Shown piece by piece: positions 16,927-25,054 of a DNA stretch of 64,000 nt. Source of the stretch: Novosphingobium sp. (lineage in GTDB: Bacteria > Pseudomonadota > Alphaproteobacteria > Sphingomonadales > Sphingomonadaceae). Within the stretch, counting starts at the first letter, position 1. Every line of letters starts with the position of its first letter. The stretch covers positions 1-64,000 of the forward strand of contig JACKKV010000002.1 in the NCBI GenBank assembly GCA_024236235.1. Direction: 5' to 3'. Made by a program: the position numbers and the translations under genes. The notes beneath the pieces are model-generated. The model searched no databases. It was not told the DNA's origin and saw nothing but the letters and a program-made list of their open reading frames with translations.

Positions 16927-18135
16927 ATGCCTGAGGCTTTCCTGTGCGATGCCGTCCGGACGCCGATCGGCCGCTATGGCGGCATTTTGGCTCAGGTTCG
17001 TGCCGACGATCTCGGGGCACTGCCGATCAAGGCCCTGCTGGCTCGCAATCCGGGGCTCGATCCAGCCGCGATCGAGGACGTCTTCTACGGCTGCGCGAAC
17101 CAGTCGGGCGAAGACAATCGCAATGTCGCCCGGATGAGCCTCTTGCTGGCTGGCCTGCCCACCAGCGTCCCCGGCGTTACGCTGAACCGACTATGCGGTT
17201 CCGGCCTCGAGGCAGTCGGAGCCGCTGCCCGCGCCATCCAAAGCGGAGAGATGGAGCTTGCCATCGCCGGCGGCGTGGAGAGCATGACGCGTGCGCCCTT
17301 CGTGATGGGAAAGGTCGACAGCGCCTTTGCCCGCACACAGAAGATCGAAGACACGACGATGGGATGGCGCTTCGTCAATTCGGCGCTCGATGCCCTTTAC
17401 GGCACTGAGACGATGCCTCGCACCGCCGATAACGTTGCTGAAGCCTTTGGCATCAGCCGCGCCGACCAGGATGCGTTCGCGCTGCGCAGCCAGGAGCGCG
17501 CCATTGCCGCCCAACAGGCGGGCTTTCACGCCGGAGAGATCGTCCCGGTGACCGTACCCGGCTCCAGGCGCGGAGAGACAGCCGAAGTTTCAGTGGACGA
17601 ACATCCGCGAGCCGGCAGCACGATGGAAGCCTTGCAGAAGCTGAAGCCGCTGTTCGGACCGAACGGCACGGTAACGGCAGGAAACGCATCGGGCATCAAC
17701 GACGGAGCCGCAGCAATGATCGTGGCGAGCGAGGCGGCGGCGAAGCGGCATGGATTGAAACCGCGCGCGCGGATCCTCGGCCTCGCTTCCGCCGGGGTCG
17801 AACCGCGTATCATGGGCGTTGGGCCGGTTCCCGCCACACGGAAACTGATGGCTCGGCTTGGTCTCACAGTGCGCGATTTCGATGCGATCGAACTCAACGA
17901 GGCATTCGCCAGCCAGGCGTTGGCGGTTCTGCGGGAGCTTGGGGTCCCCGACGATGCGCCCCATGTGAATGCCAACGGAGGCGCCATCGCGCTGGGCCAC
18001 CCCCTTGGCATGTCGGGCGCCCGTCTGGCGATGACGCTCGTGCACCAGCTGGAGAGTGGCGGCGGCAGGTTTGGCCTCGCTACTTTGTGTATCGGCGTGG
18101 GCATGGGGCTGGCCATGGCAGTCGAGCGAATTTGA
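16927..18135 (+). CDS. pcaF: 3-oxoadipyl-CoA thiolase
   Basis: Thiolase II-type acetyl-CoA acyltransferase (402 aa) that would cleave 3-oxoadipyl-CoA to succinyl-CoA and acetyl-CoA, completing the pathway started by the cat operon. Catalytic Cys90 is in LNRLCGSGLEA; the active-site His lies in ALGHPLGMSGAR (about 358) and the second Cys in LCIGVGMG (about 388). The NRLCGSG variant and length fit PcaF. It sits about 10 kb from catB and pcaIJ, downstream of oxygenase copy 3. Other thiolases share these motifs, so the substrate relies on context. Confidence 0.88.
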   Translation: MPEAFLCDAVRTPIGRYGGILAQVRADDLGALPIKALLARNPGLDPAAIEDVFYGCANQSGEDNRNVARMSLLLAGLPTSVPGVTLNRLCGSGLEAVGAAARAIQSGEMELAIAGGVESMTRAPFVMGKVDSAFARTQKIEDTTMGWRFVNSALDALYGTETMPRTADNVAEAFGISRADQDAFALRSQERAIAAQQAGFHAGEIVPVTVPGSRRGETAEVSVDEHPRAGSTMEALQKLKPLFGPNGTVTAGNASGINDGAAAMIVASEAAAKRHGLKPRARILGLASAGVEPRIMGVGPVPATRKLMARLGLTVRDFDAIELNEAFASQALAVLRELGVPDDAPHVNANGGAIALGHPLGMSGARLAMTLVHQLESGGGRFGLATLCIGVGMGLAMAVERI

Positions 18136-18144
18136 ACCGTTGCG

Positions 18145-18164
18145 ATCGCCTGTTTGCAGGCGAT
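18145..18164 (+). terminator. hairpin after pcaF
   Basis: ATCGCCTG-TTTG-CAGGCGAT is a perfect eight-pair stem with a four-base loop, 9 bp after the pcaF stop. No T-run follows, so its strength as an intrinsic terminator is uncertain. It separates pcaF from the convergent gene at 18201. Confidence 0.5.
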
Positions 18165-18200
18165 GTCGCTAGCGCAAGAAGCGCCGCGTCGAAGCACCGG

Positions 18201-18749
18201 CTAAAGCGGCCGACCCTCGCTGGTCTTCCAAGCGTCTGACATCAGGACATTAGACGGCAATTCCGGGTTGAGCACTTTTCGCGCAGCTTCCACCCCGGCC
18301 ACCGGCAGGTTGGCCGGGTCGATCAGGCCGATCTGCACCAGGACCGACGCCTGGTCCCAATAGATGTGCTCGTGCGCCACCTTGCCGTCGCGGAATTTGA
18401 CGATGGCCACAAGTGCGATTTCGACCCGGCGGCCGGTGGGGCTGACGCCGGGCAACATCCAGTCGATCATAGAGGTATGCGTGAAACTGAAGATCATCTC
18501 ATCGACGATCTGATCCTCGCCCACGGTACGGCTCACTGGCGTAAGGGAGGTATCGGGCGGATTGCCGCCGATGAAATGGTATTTGTAGAACCGCCTGAGC
18601 TGATCCTGTCCGACCCCGCCGGTCAGGGTAGGAACGTGATTGACATAGGGGTTGGCAACCATTGTCGCCATGGTGGCGTCGGTGTCCCGGGTCTCGAATT
18701 CGAACCGGGTGTGGTCTTCCCACAGCGCGATCAGTTCATCCTTGGTCAT
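18201..18749 (-). CDS. SnoaL-like NTF2-fold protein
   Basis: 182 aa, resembling the SnoaL-like polyketide cyclase/ester cyclase group: WEDHTRFEFETRDTDATMA, then PYVNHVPTLTGG, RRFYKYHFIGGNPPD and a C-terminal VAIVKFRDGKVAHEHIYWDQ. Start ATG 18749 is directly preceded by GGGGGAGTA, whereas the upstream in-frame ATG lacks this. It is only distantly like the two beta-like proteins here and is not next to an alpha subunit, so it may be a separate enzyme of unknown reaction. It converges on pcaF. Confidence 0.72.
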   Translation of the reverse strand: MTKDELIALWEDHTRFEFETRDTDATMATMVANPYVNHVPTLTGGVGQDQLRRFYKYHFIGGNPPDTSLTPVSRTVGEDQIVDEMIFSFTHTSMIDWMLPGVSPTGRRVEIALVAIVKFRDGKVAHEHIYWDQASVLVQIGLIDPANLPVAGVEAARKVLNPELPSNVLMSDAWKTSEGRPL

Positions 18750-19103
18750 TACTCCCCCATTCCAATGCAAACCAGGTTGCTACATTCGGGTCGGCTTATG
18801 GATCTGATTTTGGTTAGTCGGTTCTCGATGAACAGTATTAGCGCCGGCTAGCACTCACGCAATAGAGGCATTGGAGCCCGCACCTGCTTGCACCAACTCC
18901 GCTTGCATCACTCTCACACGCGGTCGCTAAACGTATGGCCGCTTTTGTTGAGTGCCAGGGATGACCGCGAACGGCGGCCTTGTCAGCACCGGCCATCATG
19001 CGAATCTGCTTGGTGGGACGTCTGCTGCCTGCCATCTCAATCCCGAAAGGCGCCCGTCCGCAATCGGCCCATAAACTTCCATGAACTGATGTTTACGCCT
19101 TTA
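18750..19103. other. gene-poor stretch at the start of the lower-GC region
   Basis: About 350 bp without a supported gene. Short frames exist but show no family features or ribosome sites. The 14-mer CCGCAATCGGCCCA at 19058-19071 recurs at 19836-19849, with some similarity before it, suggesting two decayed copies of one sequence. Confidence 0.4.
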
Positions 19104-19589
19104 TCAACTAGTAGTTGGGAGGAAAGCCAATGCATAGACGAATGCAAGAACGAAAGCCGTGGTTGTGAGCAAGACGGTCCAGAGGAGCCACTCAGGCACG
19201 GGATCGTAGGTCGGACTACTGCGTCGGGCGGCATCAATTTCAGCTTCGTCGAGCGTTGCAGGAATAGCCGGAGAAACAAGTAGCACTGCACTGACAGCTG
19301 CTTTGGTAATTGGCAATTCAAACATTGCACCAAACTGATCACCGTCTTGTCGGACGACCTTGGCGTTGACTGCGCCAGCTTCAGGTATTGCAATTTGAAT
19401 TTCCTCACCAACTTGCAATTCCGCAGATGTTTGCAGAAGCAAGCCAGTCCGAGACAAATTCAAAATAAGTATGCGATTTCGATTTTGCGTATCTTCCGTG
19501 TCGAAACCAAATGTTATGATACGCCGCTCGGCTCCACGCCTTTCAGCAGACGGCACTGGTGATGAAATCTGAGCAATCTTAGGAAACAT
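19104..19589 (-). CDS. PilZ-domain protein with C-terminal membrane anchor
   Basis: 161 aa. The N-terminal half is a PilZ domain, the c-di-GMP binding module: RRGAERR fits the RxxxR signature and LNLSRTGLLL fits the D/NxSxxG signature, followed by the beta-strand pattern GEEIQIAIPEAGAVNAKVV. The last about 25 residues (WLLWTVLLTTTAFVLAFVYA) form one hydrophobic helix, so the protein is probably tail-anchored in the inner membrane. Base composition is clearly more AT-rich than neighbours. It could respond to c-di-GMP made by proteins such as 30366-31904; the target is unknown. Confidence 0.82.
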   Translation of the reverse strand: MFPKIAQISSPVPSAERRGAERRIITFGFDTEDTQNRNRILILNLSRTGLLLQTSAELQVGEEIQIAIPEAGAVNAKVVRQDGDQFGAMFELPITKAAVSAVLLVSPAIPATLDEAEIDAARRSSPTYDPVPEWLLWTVLLTTTAFVLAFVYALAFLPTTS

Positions 19590-20142
19590 GGTGAAAATCC
19601 ATGCTTCCTTCGAACATTAAATTGTTAAGATGACATATGCGACTGACCTAGCACAATTGCTGATTGTTGTTAGGTGCCCTTACCTTAGAATATCAGCATT
19701 AACATGTGACGACGCGGAAGTGTCCGAAGTGAGGGTGGTAATGGTCATTCGCGATTTTCTTCGCCTGAATGTCTCATTGCTGGGTCGCTTGAAGAATGTC
19801 ATCTTTCTGCGCTTTCGCTCCCGAAATCAGAAGGGCCGCAATCGGCCCAGTTGCTGTCTTTCGAGCATGTGAAGAGCCATGTCCGCCTCCCCCTGATTTG
19901 CTGCCATTTAACTGCCAGGTTGCGTCGCCCGAAAGGGGCATGCCTCGATGTCGACTAGCGTTAGAAAGGCAGCCGTGGGGACCGCGCTTTAGGAGCACGA
20001 GCGTTGTCACGATTGAAAAGCACTGCGGCCATTTGGTGTGCGATGATGCGGAATAAGCTCTGGCGAGCATTGCGGTTTAGCACCAACCAATCAGGATTGC
20101 GCACATATCGACAATTGAGTGCGTTTTCGCGATTGTTGGAGA
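19590..20142. other. AT-rich intergenic stretch, no gene recognised
   Basis: About 550 bp with frequent stops and comparatively AT-rich blocks (around 19610-19760). Short frames here lack ribosome sites and family motifs. It contains the second copy of the 14-mer seen at 19058. It could be decayed mobile-element DNA; nothing further can be supported. Confidence 0.4.
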
Positions 20143-20868
20143 ATGGACACCGCGGAACGTGATCAAATCAGGCTCATTCTTGAACACGAGGCCGACGAAG
20201 CTTTGCGTTCTTCGGGCAAGAGGCAAAAGGCGCTGCATGCTGAGCATTCGGCCAAGGGATTGTTGCGATCAGGGGCAACCGTGAAGCGTGCAGTATCGAT
20301 TGTAGAAGATGAGGCCGGCGCATTTGTGCAGAGGGCAATAGACAAGGTGGCACCTGTTGCGCAGGACATTGATGCTTTCACCCTTATCACCGCGCGCCTC
20401 GCTTCTAATTTTCGAAGCTGGGAACGCGAGGTGGCGGATGCGGTCAAGCTGGCCACGGCTTCGGGAAAGGACCGGACGGAGAGCGTGAAGCGCGCTGCGG
20501 ATGGGCTGTTCGCCGATGTAAAAGAGCGGATTGGCCGTGAGCTTGAGATTCACAGGTTCAGTTTTACGAAGCCAAGCAGGGGCGATCTGGCGGCGAAGGG
20601 CATTCGCACCGAAGCTCCTGCGGCGACAAAGGTGCAGGCGGCTGAGAAGCGCAACCCGGGCGGTAAGCCACTTGCTCCCCACTGGGATGAGATGTGGGCT
20701 GCAGTCGCGGTCAAGCTTTGGACGGGCGACTTGAAGCCGAAATCCCAGGCCGATGTGAAGGCCGCCATGTTCGACTGGTTCAACAAGGCTGAGATTGACG
20801 TTGGCGACACGGCATTGACGCAACGCGCCCGCCAGCTCTGGCAGGCGATGCAGGACGCAGAGAGTTAG
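20143..20868 (+). CDS. hypothetical protein of the integrated element
   Basis: About 241 aa, not recognised. Residues about 1-150 are strongly helical and charged (DEADEALRSSGKRQKALHAE, then AVKLATASGKDRTESVKRAA), as in a coiled-coil or helical bundle. The C-terminal 60 residues (HWDEMWAAVAVKLWTGDLKP to RARQLWQAMQDAES) could be a small DNA-binding or linker domain. No signal peptide. It lies about 100 bp upstream of the excisionase-like gene, facing the same way as the integrase, so it is probably part of the mobile element. Function unknown. Confidence 0.6.
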   Translation: MDTAERDQIRLILEHEADEALRSSGKRQKALHAEHSAKGLLRSGATVKRAVSIVEDEAGAFVQRAIDKVAPVAQDIDAFTLITARLASNFRSWEREVADAVKLATASGKDRTESVKRAADGLFADVKERIGRELEIHRFSFTKPSRGDLAAKGIRTEAPAATKVQAAEKRNPGGKPLAPHWDEMWAAVAVKLWTGDLKPKSQADVKAAMFDWFNKAEIDVGDTALTQRARQLWQAMQDAES

Positions 20869-20870
20869 CG

Positions 20871-20890
20871 AACCTTTCCGAACCTTTCCG
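20871..20890 (+). repeat. tandem 10-bp repeat upstream of the excisionase-like gene
   Basis: AACCTTTCCG occurs twice in direct succession, one helical turn apart, beginning 2 bp after the preceding stop codon and about 78 bp before the excisionase-like start. Such phased repeats often bind small recombination-directionality or repressor proteins; that role is inference. Confidence 0.5.
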
Positions 20891-20967
20891 CGCGATCCAA
20901 AATCTCAATTCGCAGATGATTCCCTGCATCCGCTGGCGCTTGCTGGCATTTCACAGGGAAGCTCGAC

Positions 20968-21135
20968 ATGGAAAAGCTGCTTGTTTCGATCACCGACGCC
21001 GCCAAGGCGCTGAGCCTTGGCCGCACGTCCATTTATGAATTGATGCGCTCCGGCGCGCTGGAAACCCGCAAGATGGGGCGGCGTCGGCTGATCACAGCGG
21101 TTTCGCTCCGGCGACTGGTGGAAGCGCAGGACTGA
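20968..21135 (+). CDS. excisionase-like helix-turn-helix protein (55 aa)
   Basis: Short gene reading MEKLLVSITDAAKALSLGRT, then SIYELMRSGALETRKMGRRR and a C-terminal ITAVSLRRLVEAQD. This is the pattern of HTH_17/AlpA-Xis proteins: a winged helix starting with 'ITDAAKALSLGRTSIYELM' followed by a basic wing GRRRLI. AGGGAA lies seven bases before the ATG. It sits upstream of an HTH/zinc-ribbon gene and the integrase in one orientation. It probably acts as excisionase or regulator for the element. Confidence 0.8.
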   Translation: MEKLLVSITDAAKALSLGRTSIYELMRSGALETRKMGRRRLITAVSLRRLVEAQD

Positions 21136-21145
21136 GGGGCGGACG

Positions 21146-21619
21146 ATGAAGCGGATCAATCCGCGCCGCGCCAAGCTGCATCGGTCCTATACCGCATTCG
21201 AGTTGGCCGACGTGCTGGGCGTGCACCAGAATACCGTGCGCCACTGGATCAGCGAAGGCTTGCCGATAGTGGACGGAGCGCGGCCCATCCTCATCCTTGG
21301 CAGCGAATTGCAGGCGTGGTGGAGCAAGCGGCGCGAGGCGGCAAAGCGCCCGTGCCAGCCGAGGCAGATGTATTGCTTCAAGTGTCGGGAGCCGAAAGCG
21401 CCTGCGCTCGGCATGGTCGAATATGCCGCCACAAATGCCGCCACAGGCAATCTCAAGGCCCTTTGCGAGACCTGCGGCACCCTGATGTATCTGCGCATCG
21501 GTTTGGCCAATATCGGCACCAGAATGCCCGGTGTGGACGTTCGCCGCACGCAGGCACCTTCAAGCATAGATGCGCGGGCGCATCCCTCCTCAAATTGTGA
21601 AGATTCGACAGGAGCTTGA
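21146..21619 (+). CDS. HTH and zinc-ribbon protein of the integration module
   Basis: 157 aa. Residues about 14-60 form a MerR/Xis-like helix-turn-helix (FELADVLGVHQNTVRHWISE then GLPIVDG and GSELQAWWSKRR). Two Cys pairs follow, YCFKCREPKAP (about 76-79) and LCETCGTLM (about 106-109), which would make one zinc ribbon. It starts 10 bp after the small HTH gene and ends 3 bp before the integrase start, so all three are probably one operon. It likely binds element DNA near the attachment site; the exact role is unknown. Confidence 0.75.
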   Translation: MKRINPRRAKLHRSYTAFELADVLGVHQNTVRHWISEGLPIVDGARPILILGSELQAWWSKRREAAKRPCQPRQMYCFKCREPKAPALGMVEYAATNAATGNLKALCETCGTLMYLRIGLANIGTRMPGVDVRRTQAPSSIDARAHPSSNCEDSTGA

Positions 21620-21622
21620 ACT

Positions 21623-22723
21623 ATGCCAAAGCACAATGCCGCGAACACCCGGATCAAGCGGGACTATTTCGACTATCTGAAGGAAGCGATGCGCCGGGAT
21701 GAGGCATCGATCGATCAGGTGGCGAAAGCCATTGCCCGCTTCGAAGAGGCGACCGCACACAGGGACTTCAAGAAGTTTCACCGGGAGCAGGCCAAGGCCT
21801 TCAAGCGGCGGCTGGATGGTGAGAAGAATGCTCGCACTGGCAAACCCCTTTCGCGGGCGACAGTGCATTCGACCCTTTCGGCATTGCGGGCCTTCTTCAT
21901 CTGGCTGGCAAGCCAGCCGGGATACAAGAGCAAGATTGCCTATGGCGATGCGGACTATTTCAACCTGTCCGAAAAGGACGTGCGGATTGCCAAGGCGACC
22001 CGCGAAAGGCCCGCGCCCTCATTGGAGCAAGTGCATCACGTGCTGGAGGCCATGCCAGACGGGACGGACATCGAAAAGCGCAACCGGGCACTGATTGCTC
22101 TGGCGCTGTTGACTGGTGCGCGGGCAGATGCGCTAGCAAGCTTCAAGCTCAAGCATATCGACCTGGACCAAGCCTGTGTGCATCAAGATGCGCGCGAGGT
22201 GCGCACCAAGGGCAGCAAGACATTCACCACTTGGTTTTGCCCTGTTGGTGGCGATGCGCTCCAGATTGTGACCGACTGGTGCGAGCATCTGCGCAAGGGT
22301 TTGCTCTGGGGCGATGACGATCCGCTCTTTCCGAAAACGCAGATAGGGCTTGGCGAACAGGGCGGTTTCACCGCAACTGGTCTGGCGCGAGAGCATTGGA
22401 GCGGCACAGGTCCGATCCGTGCGATCTACAAAGATGCCTTCGCAGCGGCTGGCTTGCCCTATTTCAATCCCCATTGCTTCCGCCATACGCTGGCACGGTT
22501 GGGTGAGCAGATTTGCCCGACTATCGAAGCCTTCAAGGCATGGTCGCAGAATATCGGGCACGAGAAGATGCTGACAACATTGACAAGCTACGGGACGGTA
22601 CCAGCTGCTAAGCAGGCCGAATTGATCCGGGGTTTAGGACAGAACGCTGAATCCAGTGAGGATGACGAGGAGCTTGCGGCCGAAATTGCGCGACTTATGT
22701 GGAAGCACCGCGCGAATTGGTGA
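21623..22723 (+). CDS. int: tyrosine site-specific recombinase (integrase)
   Basis: 366 aa, apparently intact. An N-terminal SAM-like core-binding domain (about 1-125) is followed by the catalytic domain. Catalytic residues are visible: Arg167 in LLTGARADAL, His284/Arg287 in PHCFRHTL, His313 in NIGHEKM and the nucleophile Tyr323 in TSYGTV. The gene ends 128 bp from the 3' end of tRNA-Val, the classical position for an integrase whose attachment site is the tRNA 3' end. It would excise or integrate the element together with the upstream small HTH proteins. Confidence 0.92.
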   Translation: MPKHNAANTRIKRDYFDYLKEAMRRDEASIDQVAKAIARFEEATAHRDFKKFHREQAKAFKRRLDGEKNARTGKPLSRATVHSTLSALRAFFIWLASQPGYKSKIAYGDADYFNLSEKDVRIAKATRERPAPSLEQVHHVLEAMPDGTDIEKRNRALIALALLTGARADALASFKLKHIDLDQACVHQDAREVRTKGSKTFTTWFCPVGGDALQIVTDWCEHLRKGLLWGDDDPLFPKTQIGLGEQGGFTATGLAREHWSGTGPIRAIYKDAFAAAGLPYFNPHCFRHTLARLGEQICPTIEAFKAWSQNIGHEKMLTTLTSYGTVPAAKQAELIRGLGQNAESSEDDEELAAEIARLMWKHRANW

Positions 22724-22851
22724 GCCGAGTGACTAACGCAAGAGAGGCCTATCTCGCCCTCCGAGCGCAGTTTACCGTCGATTGCTCACAGGCCATTTTT
22801 CATGCTTTTTTCATGGAAAGGCTGTGCCTTTCACATAAGTCATTGAAAAGA

Positions 22852-22926
22852 TGGTGGGCGCGGCAAGGATTGAACTTGCGACCCCACCCGTGTGAAGGGT
22901 GTGCTCTACCACTGAGCTACGCGCCC
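22852..22926 (-). tRNA. tRNA-Val (anticodon CAC)
   Basis: The minus strand folds as a full cloverleaf: acceptor GGGCGCG/CGCGCCC, D-arm GCTC-AGTGGTA-GAGC, anticodon arm CACCC-TTCACAC-GGGTG giving anticodon CAC, T-arm GCAAG-TTCAATC-CTTGC, discriminator A and an encoded CCA. The 3' end faces the integrase gene, marking this tRNA as a probable integration site. Confidence 0.95.
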
Positions 22927-22992
22927 GCCGGTGAGGCTTGTTGCCCCGGCAGGGGCGCGCCTTTGCCATGGGCGCGCCCGATTCACAAGCCT

Positions 22993-24894
22993 TCAATCGC
23001 GCAGCCAGGTGCCGAGCAGCGAAACCAGCCCGCTCTTCGCCTCGCGCGGAGCCGGCAGGCGCTGCGGCGGGCATTCGAGACAATAGGCCTGCGCCCCGCT
23101 GGCGGAGAGCAGGCGCTGCGCATCGCGCGCCAGTTGCTGCGTCATGCCCTGCTGGCGGGTGGCGAGCAGCGCGACCATGTCCAGCGCAGGTGCGCGGGTC
23201 TGCGCCTCGCCACTGCCCATCATCTCGCGCAGCAGCGAATGATAGGGATCGCTCCCGCTGCCGAGGAATCGGGCATGCCATTCGCCATCTTTCAGACCGG
23301 CCTTGCCGGCCGCCCAGGCCAGCGCATCGTCCAGCCCGCCATATTGATCGACCAGTCCGATCTGCCGCGCGGTTCCGCCATCCCACACGCGGCCCTGCGC
23401 AATCCGGTTGATCTCTTCGGGGCTTTTGCCGCGCGCCCTGGAGACGAGTGTAAGGAAGCGGGCATAACCATCCTCGATCACGCTTTGCACCATGGCGCTG
23501 GTTTCAGGCGTCAGCCCGGCGGCCAGGTCGGGCTGGCCGGACAGCGGGGTGGTCAGCACCCCGTCCGTCGTCACTCCCCATTCGCCGAGCAGCTTTTCGA
23601 AGGTCGGGACCACGGCGAAAATGCCGATCGAACCGGTGATCGTATCGGGCTGCGCGAAAATGCGGCTGGCCGGGGTGGCGACCCAATAGCCGCCGCTGGC
23701 AGCGACATTGGCCATGGATACAGCGATCGGAATGCCGCGCGCCTTGTGGCGCAGCAGCGCACGGCGGATTTCCTCCGACGCCATGACGGATCCGCCGGGG
23801 GAATCGACCCGCACCACCAGCGCCGCCAGATCATCGTCAAGCGCATCGTCGAGCAGGGCGGCGATCCGGTCACCACCTGCGGTGCCGGGACCGGCGTCAC
23901 CATCGACGATTTCTCCGGCGATGGTGACCACGCCAATCGCCTTGCCCGGTTTTGCGGCCTTGTTGGCGGCGAGCCATGGGGCGAGGTCAGTGCTGGCAAA
24001 GGCACCGGGCGCATCGCTCCAGGTGTCCTTGCCCGCAAGTTCCGCCACGCGTGAGCCAAAGGCGGCGCGATCGCCAATGCGGTCCACCAGCCCCGCCGCC
24101 AGCGCGGCCCGGGCAGCGTTGCCCTTGCTGGCCGCGATCCATTCCACAGGCTGGCGGGTGACGAGATCGAGCTTGGCCGCAGGGCGCGCCTTTTTCACAT
24201 CGGCCTGCCATTCGGCCCAGAGCGCGCTGTTCAGCGCCTGCGCATCCGCGCGCGCTTCGGGTGACATGTCATTGCGCAGAAACGGTTCCACAGCGGATTT
24301 GTGCGTGCCGACCCTGAAGACATGCGCAGTCACGGAAAGCCGGTTCAGCAGCCCGGCGTAATAAAGCCGCTCGCCGCCCGGCCCCATGATCGCCGCGCCG
24401 CCCATCGGATCGACCCAGACCTCGCTGGCATGCGCGGCCAGCAGCAGCGCGTCATCGGCGTAAGCGGTGGCGAAGGCCAGCACCGGCTTGTTTGCCCCGC
24501 GCACCCGGTCCAGCGCCGCGCCCACTTCCTCCAGATGCACCTGCCCCCCACCCAGAAAGCGGGACAGATCGAGCACCACGGCGCGGATGCGTTCGTCCCC
24601 GGCGGCGGCGTCGATTGCACGGACCAGGTCGCGGGTCTGATATTCGCGCGCCGGAAGGTCGCTGGACAGGATCAGTTGCAGCGGATCGACTTCGGAGGAT
24701 TCTTCAACGACCGATCCATCCAGTTCCAGCAGCAAGGCCCCCTTGCGCACCGCGCCGGGGCTGGGGCGCACCGTGAGCGCGGCATAGAGCGCGAGGAAGA
24801 ACAGCAGCAGGAACAGAAGCGCAAGCGCATCCTTGATTCCCACCAGCAGTCGCCAGACCTTTCCTGCAAATGTCATCGTGAATGCCCGCTCCAT
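22993..24894 (-). CDS. sppA: signal peptide peptidase SppA, 67K type
   Basis: 633 aa, the long form with two tandem peptidase domains. An N-terminal membrane anchor (about 18-45, ALALLFLLLFFLALYAAL) places it in the inner membrane facing the periplasm, where it degrades cleaved signal peptides. The catalytic Lys is in VGTHKSAVEPF (about 199) and the Ser nucleophile in VAASGGYW (about 400), preceded by DSPGGSVMASEE. A start at an internal ATG (24876) is also possible. First core gene beyond tRNA-Val, divergent from the cheA operon. Confidence 0.92.
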   Translation of the reverse strand: MERAFTMTFAGKVWRLLVGIKDALALLFLLLFFLALYAALTVRPSPGAVRKGALLLELDGSVVEESSEVDPLQLILSSDLPAREYQTRDLVRAIDAAAGDERIRAVVLDLSRFLGGGQVHLEEVGAALDRVRGANKPVLAFATAYADDALLLAAHASEVWVDPMGGAAIMGPGGERLYYAGLLNRLSVTAHVFRVGTHKSAVEPFLRNDMSPEARADAQALNSALWAEWQADVKKARPAAKLDLVTRQPVEWIAASKGNAARAALAAGLVDRIGDRAAFGSRVAELAGKDTWSDAPGAFASTDLAPWLAANKAAKPGKAIGVVTIAGEIVDGDAGPGTAGGDRIAALLDDALDDDLAALVVRVDSPGGSVMASEEIRRALLRHKARGIPIAVSMANVAASGGYWVATPASRIFAQPDTITGSIGIFAVVPTFEKLLGEWGVTTDGVLTTPLSGQPDLAAGLTPETSAMVQSVIEDGYARFLTLVSRARGKSPEEINRIAQGRVWDGGTARQIGLVDQYGGLDDALAWAAGKAGLKDGEWHARFLGSGSDPYHSLLREMMGSGEAQTRAPALDMVALLATRQQGMTQQLARDAQRLLSASGAQAYCLECPPQRLPAPREAKSGLVSLLGTWLRD

Positions 24895-25054
24895 GGCTGC
24901 TTGCCCGCCGCTTTAGCAGATGGATCGGCCAAGGCGAGGGGGCGGATGGCCGATGGTTGCGGATCATTCACCCAGGTCGACGACGGAGCGATGCCGTCCT
25001 AACCGGCTGTTAACCAACATCGGGCATATCCTCGCCATCTGGGAGCCCGAACCA

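Noticed and set aside
19774..20070. 98-codon minus-strand frame in the AT-rich gap
   Set aside because: No ribosome site or family pattern; sequence looks like noncoding or decayed DNA.
22852..22926. Second attachment site for the tRNA-Val element
   Set aside because: I looked for another copy of the tRNA 3' segment in the window and did not see one, so no att pair is annotated.
22699..24054. 451-codon plus-strand frame over tRNA-Val and sppA
   Set aside because: It runs through the tRNA and antisense to SppA catalytic motifs; the composition is Arg/Gly/Ala-rich nonsense.
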